The notes beneath the pieces were generated by a model. The model made no database searches. It had not been told where the DNA came from and saw only the letters and a program-made list of their open reading frames with translations. This document shows, piece after piece, positions 1-13,810 of a stretch of 64,000 bases of DNA. The first letter of the stretch is position 1. Each line of letters begins with the position of its first letter. Made by a program: the position numbers and the translations under genes. This DNA comes from Bursaphelenchus xylophilus (Eukaryota > Nematoda > Chromadorea > Rhabditida > Aphelenchoididae), in assembly GCA_904066235.2 (NCBI GenBank), contig CAJFCV020000004.1:12028001-12092000 (forward strand), written 5' to 3'.

Positions 1-548
1 AACGACAGCCGCATTGTACTTTGAAGATCTTTCGGATATTTTGGAGCCCTTTTTTGGCAAAACGATTGTACTTTCGTATTCAAGTATCCTCTCGATTTCT
101 TTCGTTCTTGGCCCTCTCCGTTTGTAATGTTTGTAGTGAAACGGGTTGCAAGCTTTCGTTGTAATTCGTACAATCTTTTTACACCCAAACCTCAAGCGGC
201 TTGTGGTTGTAAAAAACGTAATGTCCTCACTGAAATCCCGAGAGATTTTCTTGTAATTCGACAGTTTCCCACGTGGTTTTACAGTCGTAAACTGGTAATT
301 CAAGTCAATTCTCGGTAGTTGCTTTAACAATATCGAAATTTTTAAACTAGCATTAGAATATGAGGCCGCGCTCAATTTCCTGCACGGCTACATTTCTCCT
401 CTCGTCAGTGGCCATTTCCAAAACGTAATCGACTTTAATTAGCCGAGATGAACCAGTCGGCGGTTTCGCATCCCTCCTTTTGAGCGCGCGTTTTTTTTCT
501 GGGCCGCTTTTTCGCTCGCTTTTGTGCGGTCACCCCGACAACGGCGGA
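1..548. other. Upstream region of hlh-30 (no gene seen)
   Basis: I see no supported coding exon here. The stretch holds the presumed promoter and 5' UTR of the bHLH gene that follows, with pyrimidine-rich tracts and one palindromic CACGTG E-box at 270-275. Transcription start is not resolved. Confidence 0.5.
270..275. promoter_or_regulatory. CACGTG E-box upstream of hlh-30
   Basis: A palindromic CACGTG lies about 275 bp before the proposed start codon of the TFEB/MITF-like gene. Proteins of this family bind CACGTG-containing E/M-boxes, so it may be an autoregulatory site. A 6-bp match is weak evidence alone. Confidence 0.3.
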
Positions 549-3385
549 ATGCGAGAGGCGGTGAGTACAGTGCCAGAGGGCAGGGAGTGCGTTCCGCGCA
601 ATGTGTTGTCAGGACGACGTGCTGCGACGTTCCGAGTGTTGTGGCCGCGCGGGTGGGAGGTACTGTTCCCTACAGTACTTTTTGTGGTGCGGTAGGAACT
701 TGTAGATTGTCAGCGTTTTCGTTAGAGGAGTTTTAGCGGTTTTTTGAAGTCTTTTTTTACCATGGCACATCGAAATATTCTAAGGGCTAGGGTGGTCGTA
801 GCCATTGATTCTTGGACTTCTTTATCAGTCTTTAATCTTCCGCCGGGTCAGCGAGAGTATTTGCATGCAAAGCGGTTTATCGAATTGCATTTATTGCCTC
901 CGTCCAGCCCACCTACCTACCTTTGCCACCTCTCCTATACTCGCCTTCCTAATTCCCTTTCTTTTCTCGAAACATCTCGCCGACCCTCGACACAGAGTCC
1001 GCTTTTCTTTTTTTTTTGTTCTGATAATTTTTATCAACTCTCAGCCCGATTCATTAATTCCGTTTCGCCGTTTCAGCTGCCCGTATCAGTCTCGTACTCC
1101 GACAACCTGACCGCCTTGTCCAACCAGCCGCATCATCTGGGCGGCGGTCATGGAGTCGACCTCCATCAGACCAACGCCCCAGCACACACACAGCGCGGTC
1201 TGCAGCAGCAGAACGGCACGTTGCAGACGAACGGCTCGTCGAGCAGCGCGAGCAGCATGCATTCGAGCGGCTCCTTGTCGCAGGCGCAGAACATTCACGG
1301 GTCCAGCCCGCCGATCTGCTCGTCGTCGAGTTTCCGACAAGTTGTTTCCTCGTCCGCACCTTCCTCGAGCTTCGACATGGAGAAGTTTGTTCGCCGAAGC
1401 GGTGGCGGAGGAACCAGCGGAGGAAGTGGTGGCAGTGGAGCCGGCGGTGCGCCACAGAACGATGCCGAGTTCTTCAGAGATCGCAGAAAGAAGGACATCC
1501 ACAATATGATCGAACGCCGACGCCGCTACAACATCAACGACAGGATCAAGGAGCTCGGCCTCATGTTGCCCAAGTCCACGGCCGAAGAGATCAAGTTGAA
1601 TAAGGGGACGATTTTGAAGGCGTCTTGCGACTACATCCGTCAACTGCGACGTGAAAAAGATATGATGTATCAGTCGCAGCAGGATAGGGAAAGATTGGAG
1701 GAGTCCTCGAAGATGTATATGAATAGGATCCGAGAGTTGGAGAAGGCCTTGGAGAAGCATGGAATCAACGTGCCTCCAGGCACAGTTCCAACGTTTGAGG
1801 AGAGCCGATCATCGGCTACAAGGCAGATTAAACAAGAGCCGTACGATGAGTCGGCGCTGTCTCCGAGCCAAACTCCGGTGAGATTTTTAGATTTTTTGGG
1901 TTTTTTGGTATATACAGCCAATAAAATCTTTAGGATAGTGTTTGTTAAGGTATAATACGACCTCATCCTTTCAAAATTTTGTTTTCAGAACGGCGGCTTT
2001 ATGTCCCAACTGCAGGACATGCAAATCACCTCTCCCGGCTACCACCCCAACATGCAGCCCCAATCCTCGCCCATCCCCAGCCACACCTCCAGCCGGCCCA
2101 TGATGGTCGGCAGCCTGCCCGCCGACCAGCATTTATCCCAGCACTACCAGCGAAACTTCTTCAACTCCACCTCCAGCCCGGCGCAAACCCCGAACGCGTC
2201 CTCGCACGCCAACCTCAGCCAGTACGGAACGCCCGCCTCCACGTGGTCACCAATGCACGGCAACTCGATGCACGAGCAGCAGGGCACGTTGTTGGTGAAT
2301 ACCGGACATCATCAGCTCGTGCCCGGCTCGGCGCCCAGCCATTCCAGCGGCTATCCGGACCTGATCATGGAGGACTTGTCGATGCAGGTAAGAGACGGGG
2401 CAAACATTCATCCCGAAGGGTAACTGGGACTGTAGTTATTGTGAGCTTTTTAGGCCTGGTAATAGATAGTCGAGTAAGGCATGTGGTGTAGCTGTAATTA
2501 ATACATGTTGTGAACAGATTGGCGGATGGTCGATAAAATTGTTATAGGAAGTTTGAAATGCCATCTAATTTTGTTTGCTCAGTTTTTTCTGATTTTTTAT
2601 GTTCAGAGACAGTTTTATCGACCAATCTGTCTCATTGGTCATGTTTGACTCGGCCAAACCCATAGGTCCTGAACCTCCAAAAAAGTTTTGACGTGGAAAC
2701 ACGCAGAGAATCATTTAATTACCCCGCGTTTTTCGGTCTCGCCACGGTGGTAAACGCTGATGCAAAGCGTGAGAGAGAAAGAGAGAAAGAGAGAAAGAGA
2801 GAGCGAAAGAGTGCAGCCTCCATTCAACTCTTTATTCTTATAAATGGATGTAACACACTTGCTTATCGTATTTACACAACCTTCTTCTACCAGTGCAGCA
2901 AATCTTGTTACCCACATACAAATATGTACGTGAGGAGACCGGGAGGTTTTCCGAAGCTCTGGGTGGCCTCAGGGGGTCGGACGGACAATCGGCAATATTG
3001 GTTTTGAAATCAGCTTGAAGCAAGGGGTCTTTAAGATCCCAAACATCCCATTGATGCCCATTGTTAGCTTTGTTTTTGGGGAGAAATGAGTATTCTTTGA
3101 TTTAGCCACAATCCCGTCCGTCCCCTTCCATCCACAGCTTCTAAATAGTCCACAGATGTAGTGTAGTTCAACTTAGACCATTTTATTCACCAGTATACGA
3201 CTAATGTTTGCTGTTTCCAGAACCGCGGCCCTCTTCTTCAAGGTGATCCCATGCTGGGCGGCGTCTCCAACAGCCAGATGAGCCCGGAGATCGTCTGGGA
3301 CCAGGCCGGCTTCTCGCCGGACTCGGTGAACCAACAGAACGGCCACAACCCGCAGCAGGTCAGCATGAACAGCATGGATTACTGA
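549..3385 (+). CDS. hlh-30: bHLH-leucine zipper transcription factor, TFEB/MITF family
   Basis: Coding exons 549-560, 1077-1877, 1989-2387 and 3221-3385 join in phase to a protein of about 458 residues. The basic region and helix-loop-helix (about residues 140-197) contain the family hallmark [17 protein letters not shown], followed by [17 protein letters not shown] and a leucine zipper to about residue 235. This is the MITF/TFE class, whose nematode member HLH-30 drives autophagy, lysosome and lipid-catabolism genes by binding CACGTG sites in the nucleus. The flanks are low-complexity Ser/Gln/Gly/His-rich sequence. The first coding exon is only 12 nt (MREA) and was chosen because it ends in GTGAGT and keeps phase; another start further upstream is possible. 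An AATAAA at 4881 would give a long 3' UTR. Family assignment is very secure, the N-terminus less so. Confidence 0.93.
2771..2813 (+). repeat. (GA)-rich purine microsatellite
   Basis: Alternating GA/GAAA purine run in intron 3 of hlh-30. No other role is evident. Confidence 0.8.
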
Positions 3386-5047
3386 ACGCCAAATCGTACA
3401 TACAACCATCTTAATGAATATGTCAACTTTTTTTTGCATTTTTACTCCGCTCTTTTTCCTTGTATGGTTTTTATGCAAATTTTTGAGGGAGTTTTGGGTC
3501 TATCAATCCTAAAATTCTCTTTCTCTTGCCTCAATCTGTACGATTCTTCTAAAGTTTTGCTTCTCGATCAACCTTTTGTTTCATTTCCTTTGTGTACATA
3601 CTATACATACACTCTATAACTCTTCTGTTTATTTGTTAAGTTCGTCGGGTCCGTTGACGTCTTCCGCGAGGCCCTGCAACTGCACGCGGCCTTTCAACGA
3701 TTTCCTACTGTACATAATTGTTGGCGTTGTGAGGCCGACGGCGGCGGCCTTGCCGAGACGGCATCGTGAATGCCCTGTGAGTCCTTTGCGACCTATCGTA
3801 TCTTCACACACCCAAACCCACAATTCTTCTCGCCGCACTCGAGATTTTTGTAGCGACTGTTCTCTCTTCTCTTACGCGCCGCAGTCTCCCGGTTCCCAGT
3901 TTCTCTAAGTTATATCGTATGCGTTCAAATCACTCTCGTCCACGACAACTCTACCTTGTATCCCCCCTCGACCGATAGCTGGTAACTAAACATACAGTGT
4001 GTATAATTTGCAGACTCTAATTAAATTCTCGCTTCTTTGTTGGTCGTCCGACGGCATTAGCTTCGATTTTTCGCAAGTTGAGCACGGAGGCTGGAGTTTG
4101 AATGGGGTTTTTGGCCATCAGATGGCCGAAGATGTCATTAATTTTACATTTCCTGTTCTGGGGCGTCCTTTAGTTGACAACATCTACAAAATTTCCTGCA
4201 ATTTTCTAATATTTTAGCCTGAACTTTTGAAAGTTTCAATTTTTTCCTTAAAAATTGACCCCTCCATTCTCCAGCACCCCTGCTCAACGCCCCTCCGCTT
4301 GATCAAAATGTAATATAATATATATTCAACATAAGCTGATTGCCACAAACCCGCAGGTCCTTTTGTTTCGCCCCTACCCGTAGTTCTGCACCACTGTCTT
4401 AACTGCGAAAGACTTCTACCAAATATCTAACCAATGTAAATATCTTTTTTTTTTGTAACACCGGCTCTAACTAAGGAAGGCGGCCGCCCGGCCGCCGTGT
4501 ATATAAAACAAGAGTACATCTGTTGTGCTGATCGCTTTCCCGTATTACCGTTTCTTGTTGCGATTATATACAATTGTACATATTATACATATATATAAAT
4601 TTATTGTACAGAAAATGCAAGGGATGATGTGTTGTTTGAAAGGGGGCGAAAGAAATGTTTGACATTTATACTTGTTTTAATAATATATACGAGCAATTCG
4701 AAATCCGTGAATGGAGAAATGAAATGTCGGTTGTAACGCAAATGGCCAGGAAATTGTAGCGGTTTCTAGCGCTGTTGAGCCTTTCTTCGGTTTCGAGCCT
4801 CATAGAGGCGACTGAAGAAAATGTATTAAAACAGTAATGTTGGGCAGTGTAAGATACATTTTCGGGATTTATATCTTATAAATAAAAGATGAAGTATGAA
4901 ATACGAGGCATATTTCGAAAGAAAGAAACCTTGGTTGTATTTAGTATTATAGCTGATAAGTCGCAAGTTAATTTTTGCAAGTTTTAGCTTGCGTTTTACA
5001 GCTACAAAAGATGTAGTTATTTAAGCGCAAAATCACGAAAACACACC
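3386..5047. other. 3' region of hlh-30 and intergenic space
   Basis: No supported gene. AT-rich, with several TGTAAATA/TATATA runs and a candidate poly(A) signal AATAAA at 4881-4886. Probably the hlh-30 3' UTR plus the convergent gap to the cytidylyltransferase gene. Confidence 0.45.
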
Positions 5048-5195
5048 ATCAGTCTGTCGGGAAAATAATGTGGATTTGTGGCGTCTTGGAATCGACCATT
5101 ATTGCTTTGCAATGGCTAAAGTGTTTGATCCGCAGCGACGACGCGCCGAGACATTTTGCTGCGGCAAATCCACATTATTTTCCCGACAGACTAAT
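5048..5195. mobile_element. Family B element, subtype ii
   Basis: About 148 bp bounded by inverted ends ATCAGTCTGTCGGGAAAATA and its complement. Subtype ii has AATGTGGATTTG next to the terminus. It lies about 57 bp past the stop of the cytidylyltransferase gene. Confidence 0.8.
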
Positions 5196-5251
5196 ATCTC
5201 ATTATGAGAATCGTCCATGATGGTAGCCTCCGCTGAACCTTCTAAACACAC

Positions 5252-7159
<1,908 letters not shown>

Positions 7160-7487
7160 ACTCGCCAAACACCGCTAAAATTAGTCGTTCAGCGCCTGAG
7201 CAGCGGTTTTAAAACTCGAAAAAGAAGGGGAAACAATGGCGGACGGAAGAATTCAATATTCCCTGGCATTCTCTTTTGCTTCCCAAAAGAAATGGAAATG
7301 TTGACCATGAGGACAAGTGTTCGGCTTTTGGACCATGCAAGGGGGGAAAGGATGTCAAAAATGTTGGGAAAACAAGGTCGGCACAAATTTATTTGTAGTA
7401 TTTGAAGTTTGGAAAGAAAATTTGAGACATGGAATTGCAATCACGGTAATTTTGTTACATCTACTCGGCGCCAAAAATGAAAAATTT

Positions 7488-7933
7488 ACAAGGGAAATAC
7501 CACTAGTGCGATTCTCAGATTTTCTTTAAATTTTACACACACGTAGGTCATAAACGAAGTATGAATTCCTGAAGGTTTTAGCTCGCGCTTTGCAAGTTCC
7601 GCCGAGATATTGAACAATCTTTGCCGCCGAGGGAGTACGCAAAACGCGGAGAGCGGTCAGAGAGAAGAACACTCTTTTGCCATAACTTTGATAGTTATGG
7701 CAAAAAATTGATTTTTTATGGAAACATTACTCTCTATGGTAGAAATAGGCAAGAAACTTTACGTGCCGAAATTCGGCAAAAAGTGTCAACTTTTCGCCGA
7801 CTTTTGATCTAAAAATCAGGGTAGTTTCTGCAATGCGCGAGCTAGAATTCTCGCATTTACTTTGGAAAAAATTATTCTAAATTTGCGCCAAGTTTCACAA
7901 AATCTAAGCGTCGCATTTGGGGTACTTGCCTCT
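7488..7933. mobile_element. Family A element
   Basis: Ends CAAGGGAAATACCACTAGTG and CGTCGCATTTGGGGTACTTG are imperfect inverted repeats; the interior holds the family core with AAACATTACTCTCTATGGTA and the CTCTCCGCGTTTTGCG-like motif. Confidence 0.7.
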
Positions 7934-8721
7934 AAGATTTTCAGGCGGGAAAGTCCCCTAAAAAAGGTTTAAAATGATTTACTTTTGCTCTGGAATGGGC
8001 AAAATTTCATGATGCTTCCATTCGTCACATCTCGTCGTCCAATCTCCCTGTGATTACGCCAATTTTCCTTTCAAATTCCGAATCTCTAATCATCCGAATG
8101 TAAAAATCCAATTCCCCCTCTCTGACTTTCGAAATTTCCCCTCCAAAAACGCCGCGGGCAATGAGGTGAAACACCGAAAAAACTAGTCTTTGGCCACAAC
8201 TACCCAAATCCCAACGGAATATTAAGTCCTAAGGAGTTAATTTGAAACTAAATTAAACTAAAAAGCACACGGATTTCGCGTTTCTCGATCGAATTTTTTT
8301 TCTCGGTTTTCGGGCCGAGGTTTTATTTCGGCCCATGCAACAACTGCGGCCGAACATTTTCGGGTTTTAATTGACCTGCTTTCTTGCTGAAGGGGTTTGA
8401 TGTCCGGGTAAATAATGACCAGGCGTTAAATTTATTTTCTCTGGGGGGAAAAAGGGATAAAGGTTTCGAGGGCAAGGGCTCAAGGATGAGAAAGTTCGAA
8501 AAAGTCGTAGTGGCAGTTGGTAATGGAGAAAAAATGCCTCTAAAACCCGATCTGATATCAGTCTGTGGGGAAAATAGTGAGCGATGTGAATTTGGCGAAT
8601 CGTATACTTCGCCAAAGTATAAAATTTACTGAATTCGCCGAGGTCTTTCAATGCCAAAAATCCGATGGATTCTGCTCATTGGGTGTGGATCAAAGTCTAC
8701 GTAAAAAGCAAAATTTTGCAT

Positions 8722-8805
8722 TATCAGTGTGTCGGGAAAATATTGAGCGCTCGGTCGCATTGAAAATCGCATCGCCGAGGAAATGAATTGTATAGCGGAT
8801 AAATC
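8722..8805. mobile_element. Family B element, left fragment
   Basis: Begins ATCAGTGTGTCGGGAAAATA and runs through the GAAAATCGCATCGCCGAG motif, then is broken where a mariner-like end begins. Confidence 0.55.
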
Positions 8806-8882
8806 AACTTTTTTTTGTCAAACAACAAACAATCCTTGTAAAACAAAACAATGAAAAAACGAACGAACTTTCTGGACGACTC
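8806..8882. mobile_element. Mariner-like terminal fragment
   Basis: Nearly identical to 13427-13491 (AACAACAAACAATCCTTG, AACGAACGAACTTTCTGGAC). Only one end is present. Confidence 0.45.
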
Positions 8883-9021
8883 AATCAACTTGCCGTTAGT
8901 AAAGCAAAGTTAATGACAATGTGAGGAAGTTTAGGGTAGTATAACATCGTCTAAGACTCCAAGCTTTCACTTTTTAGAAATTAAGGAGACTTTTTTTATC
9001 GTAAAATAGTACAAAAATCTC

Positions 9022-9495
9022 ACAGGCGAAGTACTCCAAGTGCGACGCTCAGATTTTGATGAAACTTGACACAAATTTAGAACAATTTTTTCTAAGACAT
9101 ATGCGAGAATCCTAGTTCGCGCTTTGCAGAAACAACCGAGATTTTTAGATCGAAAGTCGGCCAAAATTTAGGACTTTTTGCCGAATTTCGGCACGAAAAG
9201 TTTCATGCCTACTTCTACCGTAAAGGATAATGTTTCTACAAAAAATCAAATTTTTCCGCACGAAACTGCCAAAGTGATGGCCAAAAAGCGCTTTTCTCTC
9301 TGACCGCTCTCCACGTTTAGCGTGCTCTCTCGGCGGCAAAAGTCGTTCGATATCTCGGCGGCGCCCGCAAAGCGCGAGCTAAAATTTTCAGGAATTGAAA
9401 GTTGTGGCTCCTTTAATTGATATTTAGTCCATAACCGATGTGTGTGCAAAATTTAAAGAAAACCTGAGCGTCGCACTTGGAGTACTTCCCTTGTC
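9022..9495. mobile_element. Family A element, best-preserved copy
   Basis: 474 bp with long inverted repeats: left AAGTACTCCAAGTGCGACGC and right GCGTCGCACTTGGAGTACTT match almost perfectly. No coding capacity; a non-autonomous inverted-repeat element. Confidence 0.85.
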
Positions 9496-9879
9496 AGTTA
9501 TAAAATTTTCAATTTCCCATAAACAAATTTCAACTCGTTTGTTCAACTTCCATAATCAGTCTCCCACAAAATGTCGACTCTTAGTTTTTCCGTTTGGAAA
9601 AACAAAATTTCGATTATAATTTTTATCACATTTCCCAAGCAGTCCTCTGTTATCTGGGCCCTCCATCAATTTCCGGACAAAAGCATTACTATCTCAAAGT
9701 CTGAAATTGTTTATTGGCGAATTCAACTGCCTAAAAATATAAATACGGACCCGACAAAAACATGCTGATAATCGGAGATGAATTGCAATCTCCGAAACTC
9801 AGCTTAGTAAACAAAAGCGAAAAATAGAGCTCCAGAACCGTCCAGAAACTTCGCGAAAATACATTTGGCAACCTCATTA

Positions 9880-11123
9880 CTACTCTTCAAGAGGCTCTTC
9901 CTCCTCCACGATCTGCTCCGCCAACGCTTCTCCCAAAGCCTGCTGTTTCTTTAGGCCGGCGCGCTTGTTCTTGCGGATTACTCGATCAAAGTTGTCCAGT
10001 CTCCCCAACTGATCTTCGTCCGCCAACGCGAGCACACACGCCTTCAGCGCCTTGGTCGATTCGGTGGGCATCAGCCTTGCCAACTTGTAACCGATCGACT
10101 TGAAGGCAATGGCGACCAGTTTGTCCTGTTCTTGGGGTTCGCAGTCGCATGGGCGATTCCAGTGTTTGCCGGAGTCGATCACACTCCAGTCCTTGGCCTT
10201 GTCAATGTAGATGGTGCCGCGGCAACCGCGCTGATTGCAGCGCCAACGATTCACGCCGGCGGTTCGGGATTGGGTCTCGTAGAAGACGCGGCGCTTGTAC
10301 ATGCAACGCATCCCTTGTTTGTGATGGGTGGGGAAGAAGAATGGGACCTGCAAGATTGAACGTAGGACTAGAAGAAAGATCTCGCTACCACCTTGAGGTG
10401 GTAACAACAAGATCTCACTACCACAGCTATTTATATTTTTACGAAATGTCAAAAAAATTATTGATTTTTTGTTTTGCTCTTAATTTTCCCCAAAATTTTG
10501 ATTTTTTGCCTTTTTTGATGACAATTTCTACCGCTAGCTACAGCGAGTTTACAATTTCATGCTCTGTTCAGCTTGATTTTAGCCGTTTCAAGACTAAAAC
10601 CACTTGTTTTAGACATTAAAAAAGCAAACAAATCAGTCCTCGACCAAGATCTCAAGTGTAATATAAAAAACTAGCTAAATACCGCTTTCGGTACTCAAGC
10701 TCATCTCCAACGAATACGACTTACATCCTCGGTGATGGTGACTCGTTTTGGCTTGACAGTATTGAAAAAACACAGCAGTTTGACGATCTGCGGACATTCC
10801 ATCCATTCAACCTTCTCGTCCAGCTTTCCCAACTTGATTCGCTCCTTTTCGAAGGCCTCTTCGCTGATTCCCCTAAGGGCATCTTGGAGGATCATCTCCA
10901 ATTTCTCATTTGAAGTGGTCGGCTTGTGATCCAAGTCCTGGAATTGGGCAGAACATGCAAATTTTGCAATTTTTTGGGGTAAAATCGAATTTTTATGACT
11001 TTAAATATATTTTTGCCAAATTCTTTGGAAATCTTTTGTTTTTCAGCCCTTAAAGTACTTGGAAAATTAACTTACAAGTTCATGGCTACTCTCGGGACTT
11101 TGGCTTCCCTCGACGGACCTCAT
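9880..11123 (-). CDS. FLYWCH-type zinc-finger protein
   Basis: Exons 11123-11076, 10937-10725 and 10347-9880 join in phase to 242 residues. The last exon has a FLYWCH-like finger at about residues 99-155: MRCMYKRRVFYE, then W122-x-C124, C129 and H149 (GKHWNRPC). FLYWCH domains bind DNA and occur in nematode repressors of microRNA genes as well as in transposon-derived proteins. The usual final His-x-His is not clear; HW followed by CDC suggests a C2HC-like variant. The middle exon is helical and charged with no domain I know; the C-terminus is acidic. A family A copy sits just downstream. Target and partners cannot be inferred. All introns are GT-AG. Confidence 0.82.
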
Positions 11124-11779
11124 TTTCCCGCGAAAAATCACTTCTCCGACCTCGGAGCAGCGAAGAAATAACTCGCAAAAGCCGGCTAAAACAAACTAGG
11201 CAAGGATGCGACGAAAGTAGGAGCGCTTCACAAACCTAAAATATATTTTTTTGCGAGACGAGCCTGATGTGAAAGGGTCCTCTCAGCCGAGTCCTTTTCG
11301 CTTCGTCTTTTTTTCTCTCTCGTTTCTCTGCCTCCCTCTCCGGTTTGCGGCCTCTTTTCGGCGGCAGTTTGATGCGAACTGGTCCGCTTTGTGGGGACAT
11401 AAGAGCGAGGCAATCAAAGCGGACGGAAACAAGAAAAGCGGAGATATGAACGACGGGATCTGCGGCTTCTCAAATGACGGTGATAGAGATGACAAAGAAA
11501 GTTGCTGAGGTTTTTCAAAAGTGCGCGGACTGTTTGTCGCGCACACAAGTTTGCCTCTTTGAAAATATTCGTACGATGCAAATTCTGAAATGCATGGGGC
11601 AAACAAAATTTTGCATGAAAATTTGGCACAACCCCATCAATTTTTAAAACTTTTACCCCCCTATAAAAGCACAATTGAAACTGGCAAATCACAAAGAACT
11701 GTCGTATAGTGCATACACTAATATGGGAGTACCTCCAGTGTAACGCAGTTTTTTCTAACCAGAAACGAAATTTCAGTAA
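11124..11779. other. Upstream region of the FLYWCH gene
   Basis: No supported gene; pyrimidine/purine-rich tracts near 11280-11340 probably belong to the promoter. Open frames here look non-coding (low complexity, no domain). Confidence 0.4.
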
Positions 11780-12167
11780 AAGTTCCTTATTCTGGCCACA
11801 ACTCATAACTTTGCGGAAACTGGTGAGAATTGGCCCAAATTTGGCGTGCAGGCTCAATTCATCGTTGTCAATGCTCGGACAGTGGATTTAGTTAGTGAGG
11901 TACCTTCTTTTTACGTACCACCTTACCCTTCAAAAACGCCGGCAGCCTGCGATTTTACACTTTATACGACGAAATCTGTCCGGAACTACACTTATTGCCT
12001 TCGTGTAGAACTAACTGAGTTGTTATAGCCTTCGTAGGTACCCTTAAAACTATACAGCTACTATAGTAATTCAGTGCCAGCAAGTCGAAGCCTTCTTTCT
12101 TAACTTTAGTTCCCAAGCTTGGGGCGCAGTTCGCAGAGTGCCTTTGTTGTGGCCAGAATAAGGAATT
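11780..12167. mobile_element. Family D element, copy 1
   Basis: Inverted ends AGTTCCTTATTCTGGCCACA and TGTGGCCAGAATAAGGAA, with a second inverted copy of the whole unit at 53904-54280. No coding capacity. Confidence 0.8.
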
Positions 12168-12949
12168 TTTTCCGAAATTTCAAGTAAGTTTGAAAAGATG
12201 CAACACATTTTTTGCGAATTTTAGCATGACAAATTGCTTGTCTATCTGTTCCGTCGACAGTAAAATGTTTCCAAAAAATCATTTTTTCGCCAAAATCTTA
12301 ATGTGGCTGCTTCTCTGATGTGAAAAGCAATTTGATTTTTCCCTCGCTGCTTCTGAAAACAATGTCGTTTTCTCCGTGAAAAAGCTCATTTTCTCACGGC
12401 GATACTATTACATTTTCGATGCGTCAGATATCGAAAATAGCGGTCATTATTTTTTCTCGATAACCCTAGGCTCAACCCCCACTTCCGTGATGGCCCGTGA
12501 GGATCTCAACAATTTTGTTTTCATAATCGTGCCGAACCGGATTTGCAGCATTGCTTCTCCGCAAACGCCTTGTTTTTCTCGCTCTCAAGGAGCTTAATGG
12601 TCCTCAAGACCTGTATAAAGCTTTTTCAGCACACTGTCATCACATTGAAATTGTCTTTGCACGGGGAAAATTGTTGTTTTTTCTTTTCATAGTCACCCAC
12701 GGTGTTTGGTGATCGTTGCATGTAATGGTGGCTTCTTGGGAAGTCATTGCACTTTTCTTGATAATTCTTGGCGAATACAAAGTTTTTCAAAGAAGCATTT
12801 GTACTTTAACACACTTCATTTGCTCTCAACATACATCACAATCGCGCTTTTGTACAGTGTAGTACAAAAGCGCTTATAAGTACTCGTCTTAACCCCCATT
12901 TGTATTTTTACGAGCCCTATCACGATGTCGCTGCACAAATCGCGTCGCA
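12168..12949. other. Gene-free stretch
   Basis: No supported gene. It contains a perfect 12-bp hairpin at 12844-12873. Confidence 0.45.
12844..12873. repeat. Perfect 12-bp inverted repeat
   Basis: Arms GCGCTTTTGTAC and GTACAAAAGCGC flank a 6-nt loop AGTGTA. Could be a transposon relic or a short structured RNA. Confidence 0.7.
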
Positions 12950-13168
12950 CGTCAAACTGAGATAAGCTAAAACAATCCGGTGAATGGATTGGCAATTTGC
13001 CAAAAAAGACGTGAAAAAAACGTTTTGTCGCGGAAGAAATGGGGAGTTTTTGGAGCGAGAGAGTACGTTTTTGCGCGTCTTTTCTCTGTCTCTCTGCGAA
13101 ATCAAGACGAAGTGTAAAAAACCGATAGCGAAGGGTATATTCTGGTCACCGAATTCCTCATCTTGACG
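12950..13168 (-). mobile_element. Family G element, copy 1 (inverted)
   Basis: About 220 bp, the reverse complement of 13492-13723 and of 60393-60616, with short ends resembling ACGTCAANCTGAG. Confidence 0.7.
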
Positions 13169-13208
13169 TGCGTCGCCGCCGAGAAAATGAATTGCGTCGC
13201 AGCAAAAT

Positions 13209-13491
13209 TATTGGGTCGTCCAGAAAGTTCGTTCGTTTTTTCATTGCTTTGTTTTACAAGAATTGTTTGTTGTTTGGCAAAGGGAATGCATTTATTTGTT
13301 ACAGCCTTTTCTCCCCTATAAAACTGTGTTTTTATTAGTTTGTTTTTGAAAACTTAATTTTTCATTATTTTTCGGGCTGAAGTGAACCATTTGTGAGGCT
13401 GTATCAAATGAATGTCTACCCTTTGCCAAACAACAAACAACCCTTGCAAAACAAAACAATGAAAAAACGAACGAACTTTATGGACGACCCA
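13209..13491. mobile_element. Mariner-like deletion derivative
   Basis: Two long inverted arms: TGGGTCGTCCAGAAAGTTCG at the left and CGAACTTTATGGACGACCCA at the right, continuing inward for about 70 bp. The interior is about 130 bp of non-coding sequence. The end resembles mariner-type termini; the class call is tentative. Confidence 0.6.
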
Positions 13492-13723
13492 CGTCAAGCT
13501 GAGGAGTCCGGTGACCGGAAAAGACCCTTCGATATCAGTTTTTTACACTTCGTCTTGATTTCGCAGAGAAGACAGAGAAAAGACGCGCAAAAACGTACTC
13601 TCTCGCCGAAAAAACTCCCCATTTCTTCCGCGACAAAGCTTTTTTTGACGTCTTTTTTTTGGCAAATTGCCAATCCATCCACCGGATTGTTTTAGCTTAT
13701 CTCAGTTTTACGTGCGGCCCAAT
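13492..13723 (+). mobile_element. Family G element, copy 2
   Basis: Starts ACGTCAAGCTGAGGAGTCCG, ends CTTATCTCAGTTTTACGTGC; pairs with 12950-13168 to form a large palindrome around the mariner-like unit. Confidence 0.7.
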
Positions 13724-13810
13724 AATTTTGCCGCGACGCAATTTATTTTCTCAGCGGCGACGCGATTTTCGATGCGACATTGCGCTCAATATTTTCTCGA
13801 CAGACTTATA
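13724..13810. mobile_element. Family B element, right fragment
   Basis: GCCGCGACGCAATTTATTTT through AATATTTTCTCGACAGACTTAT; the matching inner part appears at 13165-13208, so a B element seems split by the G and mariner-like units. Confidence 0.55.

Larger units (their letters stand above)
7934..9021. other. Gene-free stretch with element fragments
   Basis: No supported gene. A worn family B end lies near 8557 and a longer family B fragment at 8722-8805; the latter abuts a fragment of the mariner-like end (8806-8882) also found near 13.4 kb. Confidence 0.5.

Noticed and set aside
744..1076. Long upstream frame continuing into hlh-30 exon 2
   Set aside because: It lacks any domain, contains pyrimidine runs typical of an intron end and is followed by CGTTTCAG; a 12-nt exon at 549 explains the start better.
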